Shown piece after piece: positions 51,013 to 60,184 of a stretch of 64,000 nt of DNA. The DNA is from Caldicellulosiruptor hydrothermalis 108 (GTDB taxonomy: Bacteria > Bacillota > Thermoanaerobacteria > Caldicellulosiruptorales > Caldicellulosiruptoraceae), in contig NC_014652.1 in the NCBI RefSeq assembly GCF_000166355.1, forward strand, positions 2,528,501-2,592,500, written 5' to 3'. Below the pieces are notes generated by a model. It did no database searches, was not told the DNA's origin, and worked only from the letters and a program-made list of their open reading frames with translations. Each line of letters opens with the position of its first letter. The first letter of the stretch is position 1. Both the position numbers and the translations under genes were made by a program.

Positions 51013-52686
51013 ATGGACTTGCACAAAAAGTGGTGGAAGGAAGCTGTTGTATATCAAATCTACCCAAGAAGCTTTTATGACTCAAACGGTGATGGAATTG
51101 GAGATTTGTCAGGAATAATAGAAAAACTTGATTATCTTCAAGAGCTTGGAGTAGACGTCATTTGGCTAAATCCCATCTACAAATCTCCAAACGCAGACAA
51201 TGGTTATGACATCAGCGATTACTATGACATCATGGATGAGTTTGGTACAATGGAAGATTTTGATAGGCTCTTGAATGAAGCCCACAAAAGAGGAATTAAA
51301 ATTGTAATGGACCTTGTAGTGAACCACACATCTGATGAACACAAATGGTTTCAAGAGTCCAGAAAATCAAAAGACAGTCCTTACAGAGATTTTTATTTCT
51401 GGCGGCCTGGCAAAAATGGAGGGCCTCCTAATAACTGGACATCCTTTTTCAGCGGCCCTGCTTGGGAATACGATGAGCTGACAGGAGAATATTATCTTCA
51501 CCTTTTTGCTGTAAAGCAGCCAGACCTCAATTGGGACAATCCAAAAGTCAGACAAGAAATTTACAAAATGATGAAGTGGTGGCTTGACAAAGGCATAGAT
51601 GGGTTTAGAATGGATGTAATAAACCTCATTTCAAAAGTTGAAGGACTGCCAGATGACCCAGATGAAAATCAAGGAGGTTTGATTGGTTTTAAATACTATG
51701 CCAACGGTCCAAGGGTGCATGAATATCTTCAGGAAATGAACAGAGAAGTGCTTTCTAAATACGACATCATGACAGTGGGAGAGACTCCATTTGTAACTCC
51801 TGAGATTGCAAAGCTGTATGTAGAGTATGACAGAAACGAACTGAACATGGTTTTCCATTTTGAGCACATGGATATGGACTGTAGCGGCAGCAAGTGGAAT
51901 ATAAAACCCTGGAAACTGACTGATTTGAAAAAGATAATGTACAAGTGGTATTTGGCTTTAAAAGACAAGGGCTGGAATTCACTTTACCTTAACAACCATG
52001 ACCAGCCAAGGATGGTCTCACGCTTTGGAAACGACAAAGAGTATAGGGTTGAGTCTGCAAAGCTTTTGGCAACCCTGCTTCACACATGGCAGGGAACTCC
52101 TTATATTTACCAGGGCGAAGAGATTGGTATGACAAACTGCAAGTTTGAAAGTATTGATGAGTTCAGAGACATTGAAACACTCAACTGGTACAAAGAGATG
52201 AAAAAACTTGGAAAATCAGACGAAGAGCTTTTAGAAATTTTAAACAAAAGAAGCAGAGACCATGCACGAACACCAATGCAGTGGGATGATTCTGAAAACG
52301 CAGGATTTACAAAAGGCACCCCATGGATAAAGGTAAATCCAAATTATAAGGAAATAAATGTTAAAAAAGCTTTAGAAGATAAAAATTCGGTGTTTTACTA
52401 CTATAAGAAATTGATTGAACTTAGAAAAAAACATCCTGTCATTGTATATGGTGATGTACAAATGCTTTATGAGGACGATGAAAAGATCTTTGCATATACA
52501 AGAAACTATGAAGATGAAAGGCTTCTTGTTGTCATGAACTTTTCTGAAGCAGAAAGTGAGTTTTTAGCACCAAAAGAAATATTCACTCAAAAACCTGAAC
52601 TTTTGATAAGTAACTATGAAGTAGATGATAACATTCAAGAAAAAATTGTTTTAAAACCATATGAAGCAAGGGTATATAAAATATAA
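51013..52686 (+). CDS. GH13 oligo-1,6-glucosidase / alpha-glucosidase
   Basis: Seen: 557 residues from ATG 51013 (AAAGGAG upstream; the frame is open from 50980). GH13 conserved regions: DLVVNHTSDEH (I), GFRMDVIN with the nucleophile Asp (about 199, II), TVGETPF with the acid Glu (about 256, III) and NNHDQPR (about 325, IV). QPDLNWDNP marks the oligo-1,6-glucosidase/trehalose-6-phosphate hydrolase subfamily 31. The B-domain loop is around 105-175. No signal peptide, so cytosolic. Known: hydrolyses isomalto- or malto-oligosaccharides taken up by transporters. Confidence 0.93.
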   Translation: MDLHKKWWKEAVVYQIYPRSFYDSNGDGIGDLSGIIEKLDYLQELGVDVIWLNPIYKSPNADNGYDISDYYDIMDEFGTMEDFDRLLNEAHKRGIKIVMDLVVNHTSDEHKWFQESRKSKDSPYRDFYFWRPGKNGGPPNNWTSFFSGPAWEYDELTGEYYLHLFAVKQPDLNWDNPKVRQEIYKMMKWWLDKGIDGFRMDVINLISKVEGLPDDPDENQGGLIGFKYYANGPRVHEYLQEMNREVLSKYDIMTVGETPFVTPEIAKLYVEYDRNELNMVFHFEHMDMDCSGSKWNIKPWKLTDLKKIMYKWYLALKDKGWNSLYLNNHDQPRMVSRFGNDKEYRVESAKLLATLLHTWQGTPYIYQGEEIGMTNCKFESIDEFRDIETLNWYKEMKKLGKSDEELLEILNKRSRDHARTPMQWDDSENAGFTKGTPWIKVNPNYKEINVKKALEDKNSVFYYYKKLIELRKKHPVIVYGDVQMLYEDDEKIFAYTRNYEDERLLVVMNFSEAESEFLAPKEIFTQKPELLISNYEVDDNIQEKIVLKPYEARVYKI

Positions 52687-52703
52687 AAGGGCGACTTTAA
52701 AAG

Positions 52704-52748
52704 GAGGGCTGTTTGAAAAGGTAAAAGAAGCTTCAAACCACAGCCCTC
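52704..52748 (+). terminator. Terminator of the GH13 gene
   Basis: Arms GAGGGCTG (52704-52711) and CAGCCCTC (52741-52748), extended inwards by TTTGAA/TTCAAA, and followed by TTTACTTTTTAT. Confidence 0.85.
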
Positions 52749-52771
52749 TTTACTTTTTATAAAAAATTTTC

Positions 52772-52820
52772 TTGACAAATTTCAATATTGAAAATATAAT
52801 AAAATTGTAATAAGTACAAT
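52772..52820 (+). promoter_or_regulatory. Promoter and Per/Fur-type box of perR-rbr
   Basis: TTGACA (52772-52777) - 17 nt - TATAAT (52795-52800), followed by ATTGTAATAAGTACAAT (52804-52820), a 6-5-6 inverted repeat over the start site, suited to autoregulation. Confidence 0.75.
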
Positions 52821-52860
52821 CTAAAATTAAATCTACAAGGGGGAAGTAAAAATTTCTGAT

Positions 52861-53271
52861 TTGGCCTTTTTAAAAAGCAAGCTATTACAAAAGGGAATAA
52901 AACCATCGCTGATAAGGCTTAAAGTTTACGAATACTTGGTAAACCACAAAACTCATCCAACAGTAGATGAGATTTACAGCAGCTTAGTCCTTGAGATTCC
53001 TACACTTTCAAAAACGTCTGTGTACAACACTTTAAGTTTATTTGTAGAAAAAGGACTTGCGCAGATAATTACAATTGAAGAAAATATTGCACGCTTTGAT
53101 GCAGATACATCAGTGCATGGTCATTTTCAGTGCAAAAGCTGTGGCAAAATTTATGACTTTTCAGTAAAACCAGATTCTATTCAATCTTCTCTTTCTTCTG
53201 AATTTATTGTTGATGAGATTTATGTCTACTATAAGGGCATCTGCCCTTATTGTAAAAATAAAAATAACTAA
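52861..53271 (+). CDS. perR: PerR-like Fur-family peroxide regulator
   Basis: Seen: 136 residues. Winged helix about 10-80 (THPTVDEIYSSLVLEI, SKTSVYNTLSLFVEKGL). Metal-sensing residues correspond to PerR: His in THPTVDEIY, Asp in ARFDAD, His-x-His in VHGHFQC and Asp in KIYDFSV. Zinc cysteines are in CKSCG and CPYC. The start is unsettled: TTG 52861 is 17 nt from GGGGG, while a non-standard ATT at 52852 would be 8 nt away. Known: PerR senses peroxide through Fe-dependent His oxidation and controls rubrerythrin-type genes; rbr follows directly. Confidence 0.88.
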   Translation: MAFLKSKLLQKGIKPSLIRLKVYEYLVNHKTHPTVDEIYSSLVLEIPTLSKTSVYNTLSLFVEKGLAQIITIEENIARFDADTSVHGHFQCKSCGKIYDFSVKPDSIQSSLSSEFIVDEIYVYYKGICPYCKNKNN

Positions 53272-53295
53272 GTTGTTGGGAGGTTGAGTTTTGAA

Positions 53296-53832
53296 ATGAA
53301 AGATTTGAAAGGAACACAGACAGAAAAGAACTTATGGGCAGCATTTGCTGGTGAGTCTCAGGCAAGAAACAAATATACTTACTTTGCATCACAGGCAAGA
53401 AAAGAAGGGTATGAGCAGATTGCAGCAATCTTTGAAGAGACAGCTGAAAATGAAAAGGAACATGCAAAGCTATTTTTCAAGTTCTTAAACGGAATTGGTA
53501 ACACTCAAGAAAACCTCAAAGCTGCTGCAGAAGGCGAACATTACGAATGGGCTGAAATGTACAAAGAGTTTGCAAGGGTTGCAAGAGAAGAAGGATTTGA
53601 AGAGATAGCTATTGCTTTTGAGTTTGTTGCGAAGGTTGAGGAAAAACATGAAGAAAGATACAGAAAACTCCTTGAAAATGTTGAAAACGGCAAGGTATTT
53701 GTAAAAGATGATGTTGTCGTTTGGAAGTGCAGAAACTGCGGCTATGTGCATGTTGGCAAAGAAGCTCCAAAGGTATGTCCAACCTGCAAACATCCACAGT
53801 CATTTTTTGAGATTAGAGCTGAGAATTATTAA
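53296..53832 (+). CDS. rbr: Rubrerythrin
   Basis: Seen: 178 residues from ATG 53296 (GGGAGG upstream). The diiron four-helix domain (about 1-140) has the metal Glu residues in [26 protein letters not shown] and [13 protein letters not shown]. The rubredoxin domain (about 145-178) has CRNCGY and CPTCKHP. Known: rubrerythrin reduces hydrogen peroxide in anaerobes with electrons from rubredoxin or NADH oxidoreductases. In an operon with the PerR-like gene 24 nt upstream. Confidence 0.96.
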   Translation: MKDLKGTQTEKNLWAAFAGESQARNKYTYFASQARKEGYEQIAAIFEETAENEKEHAKLFFKFLNGIGNTQENLKAAAEGEHYEWAEMYKEFARVAREEGFEEIAIAFEFVAKVEEKHEERYRKLLENVENGKVFVKDDVVVWKCRNCGYVHVGKEAPKVCPTCKHPQSFFEIRAENY

Positions 53833-53856
53833 TTTCAAATTTATAAAGAAAGACGT

Positions 53857-53894
53857 AAGGCTGCTACCAATGTTTTTCAATGTGTAGCAGCCTT
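53857..53894 (+). terminator. Terminator of perR-rbr
   Basis: Arms AAGGCTGCTAC (53857-53867) and GTAGCAGCCTT (53884-53894), followed by AATTTTTT. Confidence 0.88.
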
Positions 53895-53999
53895 AATTTT
53901 TTGCAGTAAAACAGCTTAAATGATTGATTATTTAGTGTTATAATAGGTTGTGAAAAAAAGAATGTTCATAGCTGAAAAGGGAAAGGAGCTTACAAAAAA

Positions 54000-55238
54000 A
54001 TGAATTGGGGAAAAATAATTATAGGAGATAGCAGAAATATGTCTGAAATAGATAATGAAACAATTGATTTGATAATAACATCACCGCCTTATTGGCATTT
54101 AAAAGACTACGGTGTAGCTAACCAAATAGGATATGGTCAAACACTTCATGAGTACTTAAAAGATTTGTATCGGGTATGGCAAGAATGTTTTAGAGTTCTT
54201 AAAGAAGGGCGCCGTTTGTGTATTAATATTGGTGACCAATTTGCACGCTCTATAGTTTATGGCAGATATAAAATAATTCCATTACACTCTGAGATAATTG
54301 CTCAATGTGAAGATATAGGATTTGATTATATGGGAGCAATAATTTGGCAGAAAAAAACCACTATGAATACAAGTGGTGGAGCAAATGTTATGGGTTCTTA
54401 CCCATATCCACCAAATGGCATGATAGAAATCGATTATGAATTTATACTTATATTCAAAAAGCCTGGAAAATCCCCAAAGGTGTCTCCTGAAATTAAAGAA
54501 AAATCAATCTTGACAAAGGAAGAGTGGAAAGAATACTTTAGTGGGCACTGGTACTTCAAAGGTGAAAAACAAACTGAACACGAAGCCATGTTCCCTGATG
54601 AACTTCCATATAGATTAATTAAAATGTTTTCATTTGTTGGAGACACAGTATTGGATCCATTCTTAGGTAGCGGAACAACCTTAAAAGTTGCCTTAGAACT
54701 TGAAAGAAATGGAATAGGGTATGAAATCAATCCAGATTTTTTAGAAGTAATAAATAAAAAGTTAAATACAATTAATAACTCGTTCCTTTATAAGATTGAG
54801 ACTATTAAAAAAGAAATCGAAACTCCTGAGATAAAAGCTGTAAAATATGAACCACGTATCAAAGATGCATCACCTATAATAGATCCTAAGATAATTGAAC
54901 CGAAAAAAAATCAATATTTTAAAGTTTCCGAAATAGTTTCTGCTGATACAGTTAAACTTAACAGTGGTCTAGAAGTAAAACTATTAGGTGTAAAAATAAA
55001 AAAAGAAAAAGAAAAGGAAGCTGTAGAATACTTAAAAAATTATGTGTTAAATAAAGAAGTTTTTTTGCGCTACGATAGTAACTCTACTGTAAAAAACAAT
55101 AATGTAAATGCTTATTTGTACCTTAAAAACAAAATCTTTATCAATGCTTACTTAATAAAAAGTGGACTTGCTTTAGCCGATAAAGATAGTTTCTACACTT
55201 ACAAAAATAAATTTGAAAAATTAGAGAGGATTGATTAA
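54000..55238 (+). CDS. DNA N4-cytosine methyltransferase fused to an SNase-like domain
   Basis: Seen: 412 residues. Motif IV TSPPYWHLKDYG (about 27-38) comes before the AdoMet motif FVGDTVLDPFLGSGTT (about 212-227), the beta-class order; S-P-P-Y-W is typical of m4C enzymes. After a linker (about 265-310) the last 100 residues fit the staphylococcal-nuclease fold (FKVSEIVSADTVKLNSG, LEVKLLGVKIKKEKEKEAVEYLKNYVL, FINAYLIKSGLALAD). The SNase catalytic Arg-35, Asp-40 and Arg-87 positions read Lys, Lys and Asn, so cleavage is improbable and DNA binding more likely. Partner of the restriction enzyme 26 nt downstream. Confidence 0.85.
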   Translation: MNWGKIIIGDSRNMSEIDNETIDLIITSPPYWHLKDYGVANQIGYGQTLHEYLKDLYRVWQECFRVLKEGRRLCINIGDQFARSIVYGRYKIIPLHSEIIAQCEDIGFDYMGAIIWQKKTTMNTSGGANVMGSYPYPPNGMIEIDYEFILIFKKPGKSPKVSPEIKEKSILTKEEWKEYFSGHWYFKGEKQTEHEAMFPDELPYRLIKMFSFVGDTVLDPFLGSGTTLKVALELERNGIGYEINPDFLEVINKKLNTINNSFLYKIETIKKEIETPEIKAVKYEPRIKDASPIIDPKIIEPKKNQYFKVSEIVSADTVKLNSGLEVKLLGVKIKKEKEKEAVEYLKNYVLNKEVFLRYDSNSTVKNNNVNAYLYLKNKIFINAYLIKSGLALADKDSFYTYKNKFEKLERID

Positions 55239-55264
55239 CAATGGCAAAAGAATAGATCTTAAAC

Positions 55265-55918
55265 ATGGCAACTAATAGATGGGGATTAAACAAAAAAGAT
55301 AAAGTAGGTCCTGTTGCTAAATGGATTAGAGAAACAGCGCCTAAAAATCTCGAAGAGTGGGAAAAGGCTTATCTAAGGCTTGTAGAAGAAAACATCTTAA
55401 AACCCCAAAATTTAGAATTTTCTGATGCTGAAGAATATCTTAAAGAGCTTGGTAGAAAACTGTATGTTAAAATAACTGAAGTTATTCAGGCTGAAATTGA
55501 CGATGTCACTGAAGAAGACTGCATAAATTATATAAAGCAATTAGTAATAAACCGCACTTTTCAAGGGTATATCACTGAAAAAGAAACCATCTACGGGAAA
55601 ATAGAAAGATTGCTGAATTTAAAAATTCACCCTGCTCCAGATGAATGGGATAGATTATATAATGTAGACTTTTATATTCAAATAAACAACAAGTACATTG
55701 GAATACAAATAAAACCCATTACTTATGAACATATGCCTCAAATACATAATTGGATAGAATGGCTTTCGCAAACACACAAAAAGTTTTCAGAAGAATTTGG
55801 TGGAAAAGTATTTGTTATATTTTCTATCACAAATGAAGACGGCAAAAAAGAGATATACAATGAAAATGAAATAATAGAGCAAATTAAGCAAGAAATAGAA
55901 AGATTAAAACAAACATAA
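55265..55918 (+). CDS. MjaI-like type II restriction endonuclease
   Basis: Seen: 217 residues. The N-terminus GPVAKWIRETAPKNLEEWEKAY and the core YNVDFYIQINNKYIGIQIKPIT fit my memory of the MjaI endonuclease family. The core is a PD-(D/E)xK variant: Asp in VDF, then Gln-x-Lys (QIK). Known: MjaI cuts CTAG. The gene follows its cognate m4C methyltransferase by 26 nt, the normal order for type II systems. Specificity here is inferred from family only. An ATG preceded by no strong ribosome site suggests low or coupled translation. Confidence 0.8.
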   Translation: MATNRWGLNKKDKVGPVAKWIRETAPKNLEEWEKAYLRLVEENILKPQNLEFSDAEEYLKELGRKLYVKITEVIQAEIDDVTEEDCINYIKQLVINRTFQGYITEKETIYGKIERLLNLKIHPAPDEWDRLYNVDFYIQINNKYIGIQIKPITYEHMPQIHNWIEWLSQTHKKFSEEFGGKVFVIFSITNEDGKKEIYNENEIIEQIKQEIERLKQT

Positions 55919-55927
55919 AAAACTGAA

Positions 55928-55958
55928 GAGGCTGTCTAAAAAATGAAGTGACAGCCTC
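55928..55958. terminator. Bidirectional terminator after the restriction gene
   Basis: Arms GAGGCTGTC (55928-55936) and GACAGCCTC (55950-55958), followed by TTTTTTATTTAT; the other strand has T-rich sequence too. Confidence 0.85.
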
Positions 55959-55966
55959 TTTTTTAT

Positions 55967-56254
55967 TTATCTTTCCACTTTATTATTTAACAACAGTTTT
56001 TTCTTTCTTTCATACTCCTCTTCAGTTATCTCACCATTTGCAAATCGCATATTTAAAATCTTAAGCGCTTCGTCTTCTGGTGAGGAAGATTGCAAACCAT
56101 TTTTCTTAGTCTGCATATACAATTGGCTAAATTTGTTAATAGCATAAATTATTATAACAACTAATACTATCAAAAATAAAATACCCACAAGCCAACCTCC
56201 TATCATATGAAATCCCCAAAGACCATCAAAGTCTCTATACATATATTTCATCAT
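55967..56254 (-). CDS. Small SHOCT-domain membrane protein
   Basis: Seen: 95 residues. An aromatic N-terminus (MMKYMYRDFDGLWGFHM) is followed by one TM helix (about 18-42) and a SHOCT motif (about 62-92; DEALKILNMRFANGEITEEEYERKKKLL). Known: SHOCT is a short C-terminal oligomerisation motif of membrane proteins with unknown roles. GGAGG-like ribosome site is present (AGGTG). Encoded alone on the minus strand. Confidence 0.88.
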   Translation of the reverse strand: MMKYMYRDFDGLWGFHMIGGWLVGILFLIVLVVIIIYAINKFSQLYMQTKKNGLQSSSPEDEALKILNMRFANGEITEEEYERKKKLLLNNKVER

Positions 56255-56485
56255 CTGTTTTCACCTCCAATTTGGAATTGCTTGCATTATTCATTATAGC
56301 AGCCGACTATGAATTAAGTGTAAGCAATTTGTAAAGAATGTGTAAAGTTTTTAAATGAAATATCTTGAAATCTTTTGAGACTTCAGAATCTATATTTACA
56401 AATTGTTAAAGATTTATTCATTCATTTTTTATTTTCTCTTGTTATTATTAAAGATACAAAACTTACTTTTGGGAGGTCATATTTG

Positions 56486-58567
56486 GTGATAGAAAAAGTT
56501 TTAATATTGAAAAAAAGAATTCTAAAATGGAGCAGTGAAAATTTATCTGTTTATGTTTCAATTACCGTTGGACTTTTTTTGTATCTTTTTAGGATTTCAA
56601 AAGAAGGATATGCAAATGAGTATTATGCAGCAGCAGTGAAGAGCATGATGCAGAGTTTTAAAAACTTCTTTTTTGTATCATTTGACCCGGCTGGATTTGT
56701 AACAGTCGACAAGCCTCCGCTTGGTTTTTGGATTCAAACAATATTTTGTTTGATATTTGGCTACAGCGGACTTTCACTGCTTTTACCCCAAATAATCGCA
56801 GCCATTTTGAGTATCCTCTTGGTATACATAATTGTGGAAAAATATTTTGGGAAAACCTCAGCTTTTTTGAGTTCACTTTTTCTCGCAACAACTCCAATAT
56901 ATACAGCCATTGCACGAAACAATACCATCGACATGCTGATGATTTTCTCATGCATTGTGGCAATCTTTTTTGCTCTAAAGGCAATTGAAAAGTCAAGTTT
57001 TAAATATCTTCTCATAAGCGTCTTTATCGTGGGACTTGGCTTTAATATAAAAATGCTTCAGGCATGGATAGTAGCACCAGGAATTTTCTTGGCATATCTT
57101 ATCTTTGCAGATAAGAAAATCTTAAAAAGATTTGTCAACTTAGCAGCCGCACTGCTGGTGTTTTTAGTAAGTTCTCTTTGGTGGTGCATAGCAGTAGACC
57201 TAACACCACAGGATAAAAGGCCCTATGTTGGAAGTTCACAGACAAACTCTGCTTTAGAGCTTGCCTTTTCGTACAACGGAATCCAAAGATTTTTGCCATC
57301 AAGTGGAAATATTACATCCATAATAAATTCAATCTTGGGCAAAAATTCCGCTCAAACCTATAATAATTCTTCATTCGGATTTGGTGGGTTTTCTTCTTTT
57401 CAGAACATAAATCCAATGGGTGCAAGAGAAGGTGGAGAACCGGGGATTTTAAGACTATTTAATATCAACATGGCAGGTCAGATTTCCTGGGTTTTAATTG
57501 CCTCCATACTTGCATTAGCTATCTTGACCTTCGCAAGTATCAGGATTGGCAGGAAAAGCAAAACCATCGGAGCATTTACAGTAATCTGGGGTACGTGGTT
57601 CTTGCTTCTGGCAGTATACTTTAGCTTTACACGCGGACTTTTTCATATATACTACCTTGCAACAATGGCACCTTCTGCATCTGTTTTGGCAGGAATTGGT
57701 TTGGGAATCTTTTTTGATAAAACATCTTTTGTTGGAAAGCTTGCAAAGGTAGCTGCTGTAATCTTTTACATTTTAACATCTGCATATCAGCTTTGGACAA
57801 TTTACAGATATGAGGACTCTACAAGATGGTGGCCTGCCTTTGCATTGTTGTTTTTACTGGTAACAATCTTTGTTGCAGCTGCGTTTATGTTTAAAGATAA
57901 AAAAGTTTTAAGGAATTTGGCAATTTCACTTGTTGCAATCTCTTTAAGTATAATGCCATTTTATTGGTCACTCACTTGCAGTTTATATCAAATAAATGCA
58001 GTAATACCTTCTGCAGGAAATCCCCAGGTAAGAACATCTGGGTTTGGTCCAAACTTTGGACAAGCCCAAGATTTTCAATTGCCTGGTCCAAGGGACAACT
58101 TTGACCAAGGCAGGAGATTTGATGGTCTGCCACCGTCAAACTTTAACACCCAGGCTGATAGCCAAACTGCTCAAGATCATAACAATTCTCGGGATAGAGG
58201 TTTTGGATTTTCCCAAAACTCCTCAGATGAGCTTATAAACTGGCTTTTGAAAAATAACACAGGAGAAAAGTATATCTTAGCAGTTACAAGAGCAACCGAA
58301 GCTGCACCTATTATAATCAAAACAGGTAAGGCTGTTATGGCAATGGGCGGATTTTCTGGAAATGACCCTATTTTGACAGTTGAAAAGCTTAAAAAGATGG
58401 TCAAAAATGGTGAAGTTAAGTATTTTCAAATAGGTGGTATGGGTGGTTTTAGAGGAGGTTTTGGACTTAGCAGTTCTTCTGACATATATTCATGGATTTT
58501 GGAAAATGGAGAACTTGTAAATAGTCAATATAATATCTACATGGTAGACAAAGGTAAAATCAAGTGA
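56486..58567 (+). CDS. GT39-family-like polytopic glycosyltransferase (YkcB/ArnT-like)
   Basis: Seen: about 693 residues from GTG 56486 or TTG 56483 (GGGAGG 6-9 nt upstream); the open frame from 56375 has no site. About 12 TM helices. The first loop has YANEYYAAAVKSMM and FVTVDKPPLGFW (about 50-80), the PMT/ArnT acidic loop; ARNNTIDMLMIF follows. A Gly/Phe/Gln/Asn-rich segment (about 500-565) precedes a soluble C-terminal domain (about 570-690; INWLLKNNTGEKYILAV). Known: such enzymes move sugars from polyprenyl phosphate to lipid, protein or wall polymer. The usual polyprenyl-phosphate glycosyltransferase partner is not adjacent. Confidence 0.87.
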   Translation: MIEKVLILKKRILKWSSENLSVYVSITVGLFLYLFRISKEGYANEYYAAAVKSMMQSFKNFFFVSFDPAGFVTVDKPPLGFWIQTIFCLIFGYSGLSLLLPQIIAAILSILLVYIIVEKYFGKTSAFLSSLFLATTPIYTAIARNNTIDMLMIFSCIVAIFFALKAIEKSSFKYLLISVFIVGLGFNIKMLQAWIVAPGIFLAYLIFADKKILKRFVNLAAALLVFLVSSLWWCIAVDLTPQDKRPYVGSSQTNSALELAFSYNGIQRFLPSSGNITSIINSILGKNSAQTYNNSSFGFGGFSSFQNINPMGAREGGEPGILRLFNINMAGQISWVLIASILALAILTFASIRIGRKSKTIGAFTVIWGTWFLLLAVYFSFTRGLFHIYYLATMAPSASVLAGIGLGIFFDKTSFVGKLAKVAAVIFYILTSAYQLWTIYRYEDSTRWWPAFALLFLLVTIFVAAAFMFKDKKVLRNLAISLVAISLSIMPFYWSLTCSLYQINAVIPSAGNPQVRTSGFGPNFGQAQDFQLPGPRDNFDQGRRFDGLPPSNFNTQADSQTAQDHNNSRDRGFGFSQNSSDELINWLLKNNTGEKYILAVTRATEAAPIIIKTGKAVMAMGGFSGNDPILTVEKLKKMVKNGEVKYFQIGGMGGFRGGFGLSSSSDIYSWILENGELVNSQYNIYMVDKGKIK

Positions 58568-58612
58568 TAAGTATTTTTCTCTGGCGTATTAATCTGTTAT
58601 TTCAAAAAATTA

Positions 58613-58641
58613 TTGACAGTAGAAGATTTTTTGGATATACT
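58613..58641 (+). promoter_or_regulatory. Strong promoter reading toward the IS110 element
   Basis: TTGACA (58613-58618) - 17 nt - TATACT (58636-58641). It points into the antisense strand of the transposase. The first plus-strand gene is at 60640, beyond the element, so it probably is that gene's original promoter. The rest of 58642-58843 has no gene. Confidence 0.7.
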
Positions 58642-58843
58642 TAGCATATATTTAATTTCTAAAAATACACGAGACCAGCTAATTAAAGTCAAGAGTTTTT
58701 TAAAAAATTTTTGATAACATTTTATGGTAGAAAATTCTTTTAAAAGGGTATAAGAAAGTAAGCCATCCATTAGAAGTTGACATAACATATGGAGGCTGAG
58801 CACATATTATGGTTAACTAATGTTTCATTAATAAAACAACTAT

Positions 58844-60136
58844 TTATACGCAATAAACAGCAGTGTTATTAAAGCATCTTCGAATATGTTCCTCAGGAGT
58901 TCTAAGTTCAAAAGGTTTTTTATCACGCATAACAGCAAAGATGATACAAATAATTTTTCTCATAACAGCGCCTAATGCAACTTTTTTAGGCTTTTGTTGG
59001 CATTTTTTCTGATAGTATTCGAATAGCACAGGATTACAAGGCTTAGAATCTCTTTTGGTTCTGATATTAGCAAGAGCAATTGTAAATAAGATTCTTCGCA
59101 AGATTTTAGAGCCACGTTTAGACATTTTGTTTTTTGTGCCGACAAATTGCCCGGATTGATTTACGGAAGGATCAATGCCAAAGAAGGCAACAAGTTTATT
59201 GGGTTTTGAAAATTTTTCGAAATCACCTATTTCAGCAAGGATAGTTGCAGCGGATAGAAAACCTATGCCGGGGATAGATTGAAGAAGGTTAATATTTTCG
59301 GATATAGAAGGCTGAGTCTGTGAAGACTGCTGAACAAGTTGATTTATGGATTCAAAAATTTTGTCGATGTTTTGCTGTAAAGTTAAGACCATGTTAATAT
59401 AGACTTTAAGCATAGTAACATTTGCCAAGTTGGAGATAGAAAAAGACTTAAATTCTTTAGCTTTTGCAATGAGTAGTTCGTATTTTTCTTTAGCCCATTG
59501 GTAGCTTTTTTTAGAAGTTTGCTGAATGATGGAAATAAGTTTTTCGGTGTCAGCGCCCAAGATATCGTTTGGAGTGGGGTAGTTTTCAAGTATAGCCAAA
59601 GATGTTTTAGAGCAAATGTCAGGGAAGACCTCTTTGAAATTGAGCATAATTTGGTCGACGACAGAAGTAAGTCTATATTTGTAAGAGGTTAACTCATCGC
59701 TGAGGTTGTAATACTGACGGCATAGGTTTTTCAAGCAGTCAAGGATTTCAGATGAAGGTTGTGCTGTAGTAGAGTTAGTAAGTCTGAAAGTTAAGGCAAT
59801 CCACAGGGCATCAATTTTATCATTTTTTACTTTTCTAACTCCCGCATTTTTGATAGAATTAGATTGGATGGGGTTGATAATTGCAACATCCCAGCCATTA
59901 GAAGTAAAGAAGCGGGAGAGGATTTTGTGGTAATGCCCTGTGGCTTCCATGACGATGGTAGGGCGAGCCGCGAAATCCTCTTCAACTTTTTTAAGGATTT
60001 CGATAGCCCTATCAAAGTCAGAGGGATTGTTGTGATGGATAGTCAAGCGAGCGATTATTTCATTTGTAGGAGAGATAACCACCATTTCGCTGAAATATTT
60101 AGAGACATCAATCCCGGCAATAGGTTTTAAGTTCAT
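58844..60136 (-). CDS. IS110-family transposase (RuvC-like DEDD recombinase)
   Basis: Seen: 430 residues from ATG 60136 (GGAGGTC upstream). The N-terminal DEDD domain has Asp in IAGIDVSKYF, Glu in IVMEATGHYH and the Asp pair in VKNDKIDALWIA. A helical middle follows; the C-terminal Tnp domain has LQSIPGIGFLSAATILAEIG and the Ser-bearing SGQFVGTKNKMSKRGSKILRR. Known: IS110 recombinases use a DEDD site plus a serine and are guided by a bridge RNA from the element's non-coding end. No stop or frame break, so probably functional. Confidence 0.95.
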   Translation of the reverse strand: MNLKPIAGIDVSKYFSEMVVISPTNEIIARLTIHHNNPSDFDRAIEILKKVEEDFAARPTIVMEATGHYHKILSRFFTSNGWDVAIINPIQSNSIKNAGVRKVKNDKIDALWIALTFRLTNSTTAQPSSEILDCLKNLCRQYYNLSDELTSYKYRLTSVVDQIMLNFKEVFPDICSKTSLAILENYPTPNDILGADTEKLISIIQQTSKKSYQWAKEKYELLIAKAKEFKSFSISNLANVTMLKVYINMVLTLQQNIDKIFESINQLVQQSSQTQPSISENINLLQSIPGIGFLSAATILAEIGDFEKFSKPNKLVAFFGIDPSVNQSGQFVGTKNKMSKRGSKILRRILFTIALANIRTKRDSKPCNPVLFEYYQKKCQQKPKKVALGAVMRKIICIIFAVMRDKKPFELRTPEEHIRRCFNNTAVYCV

Positions 60137-60184
60137 GGCGTAAGACCTCCTCGTAAGTAGTTTTAAAATTGAATTAGGGCATGA

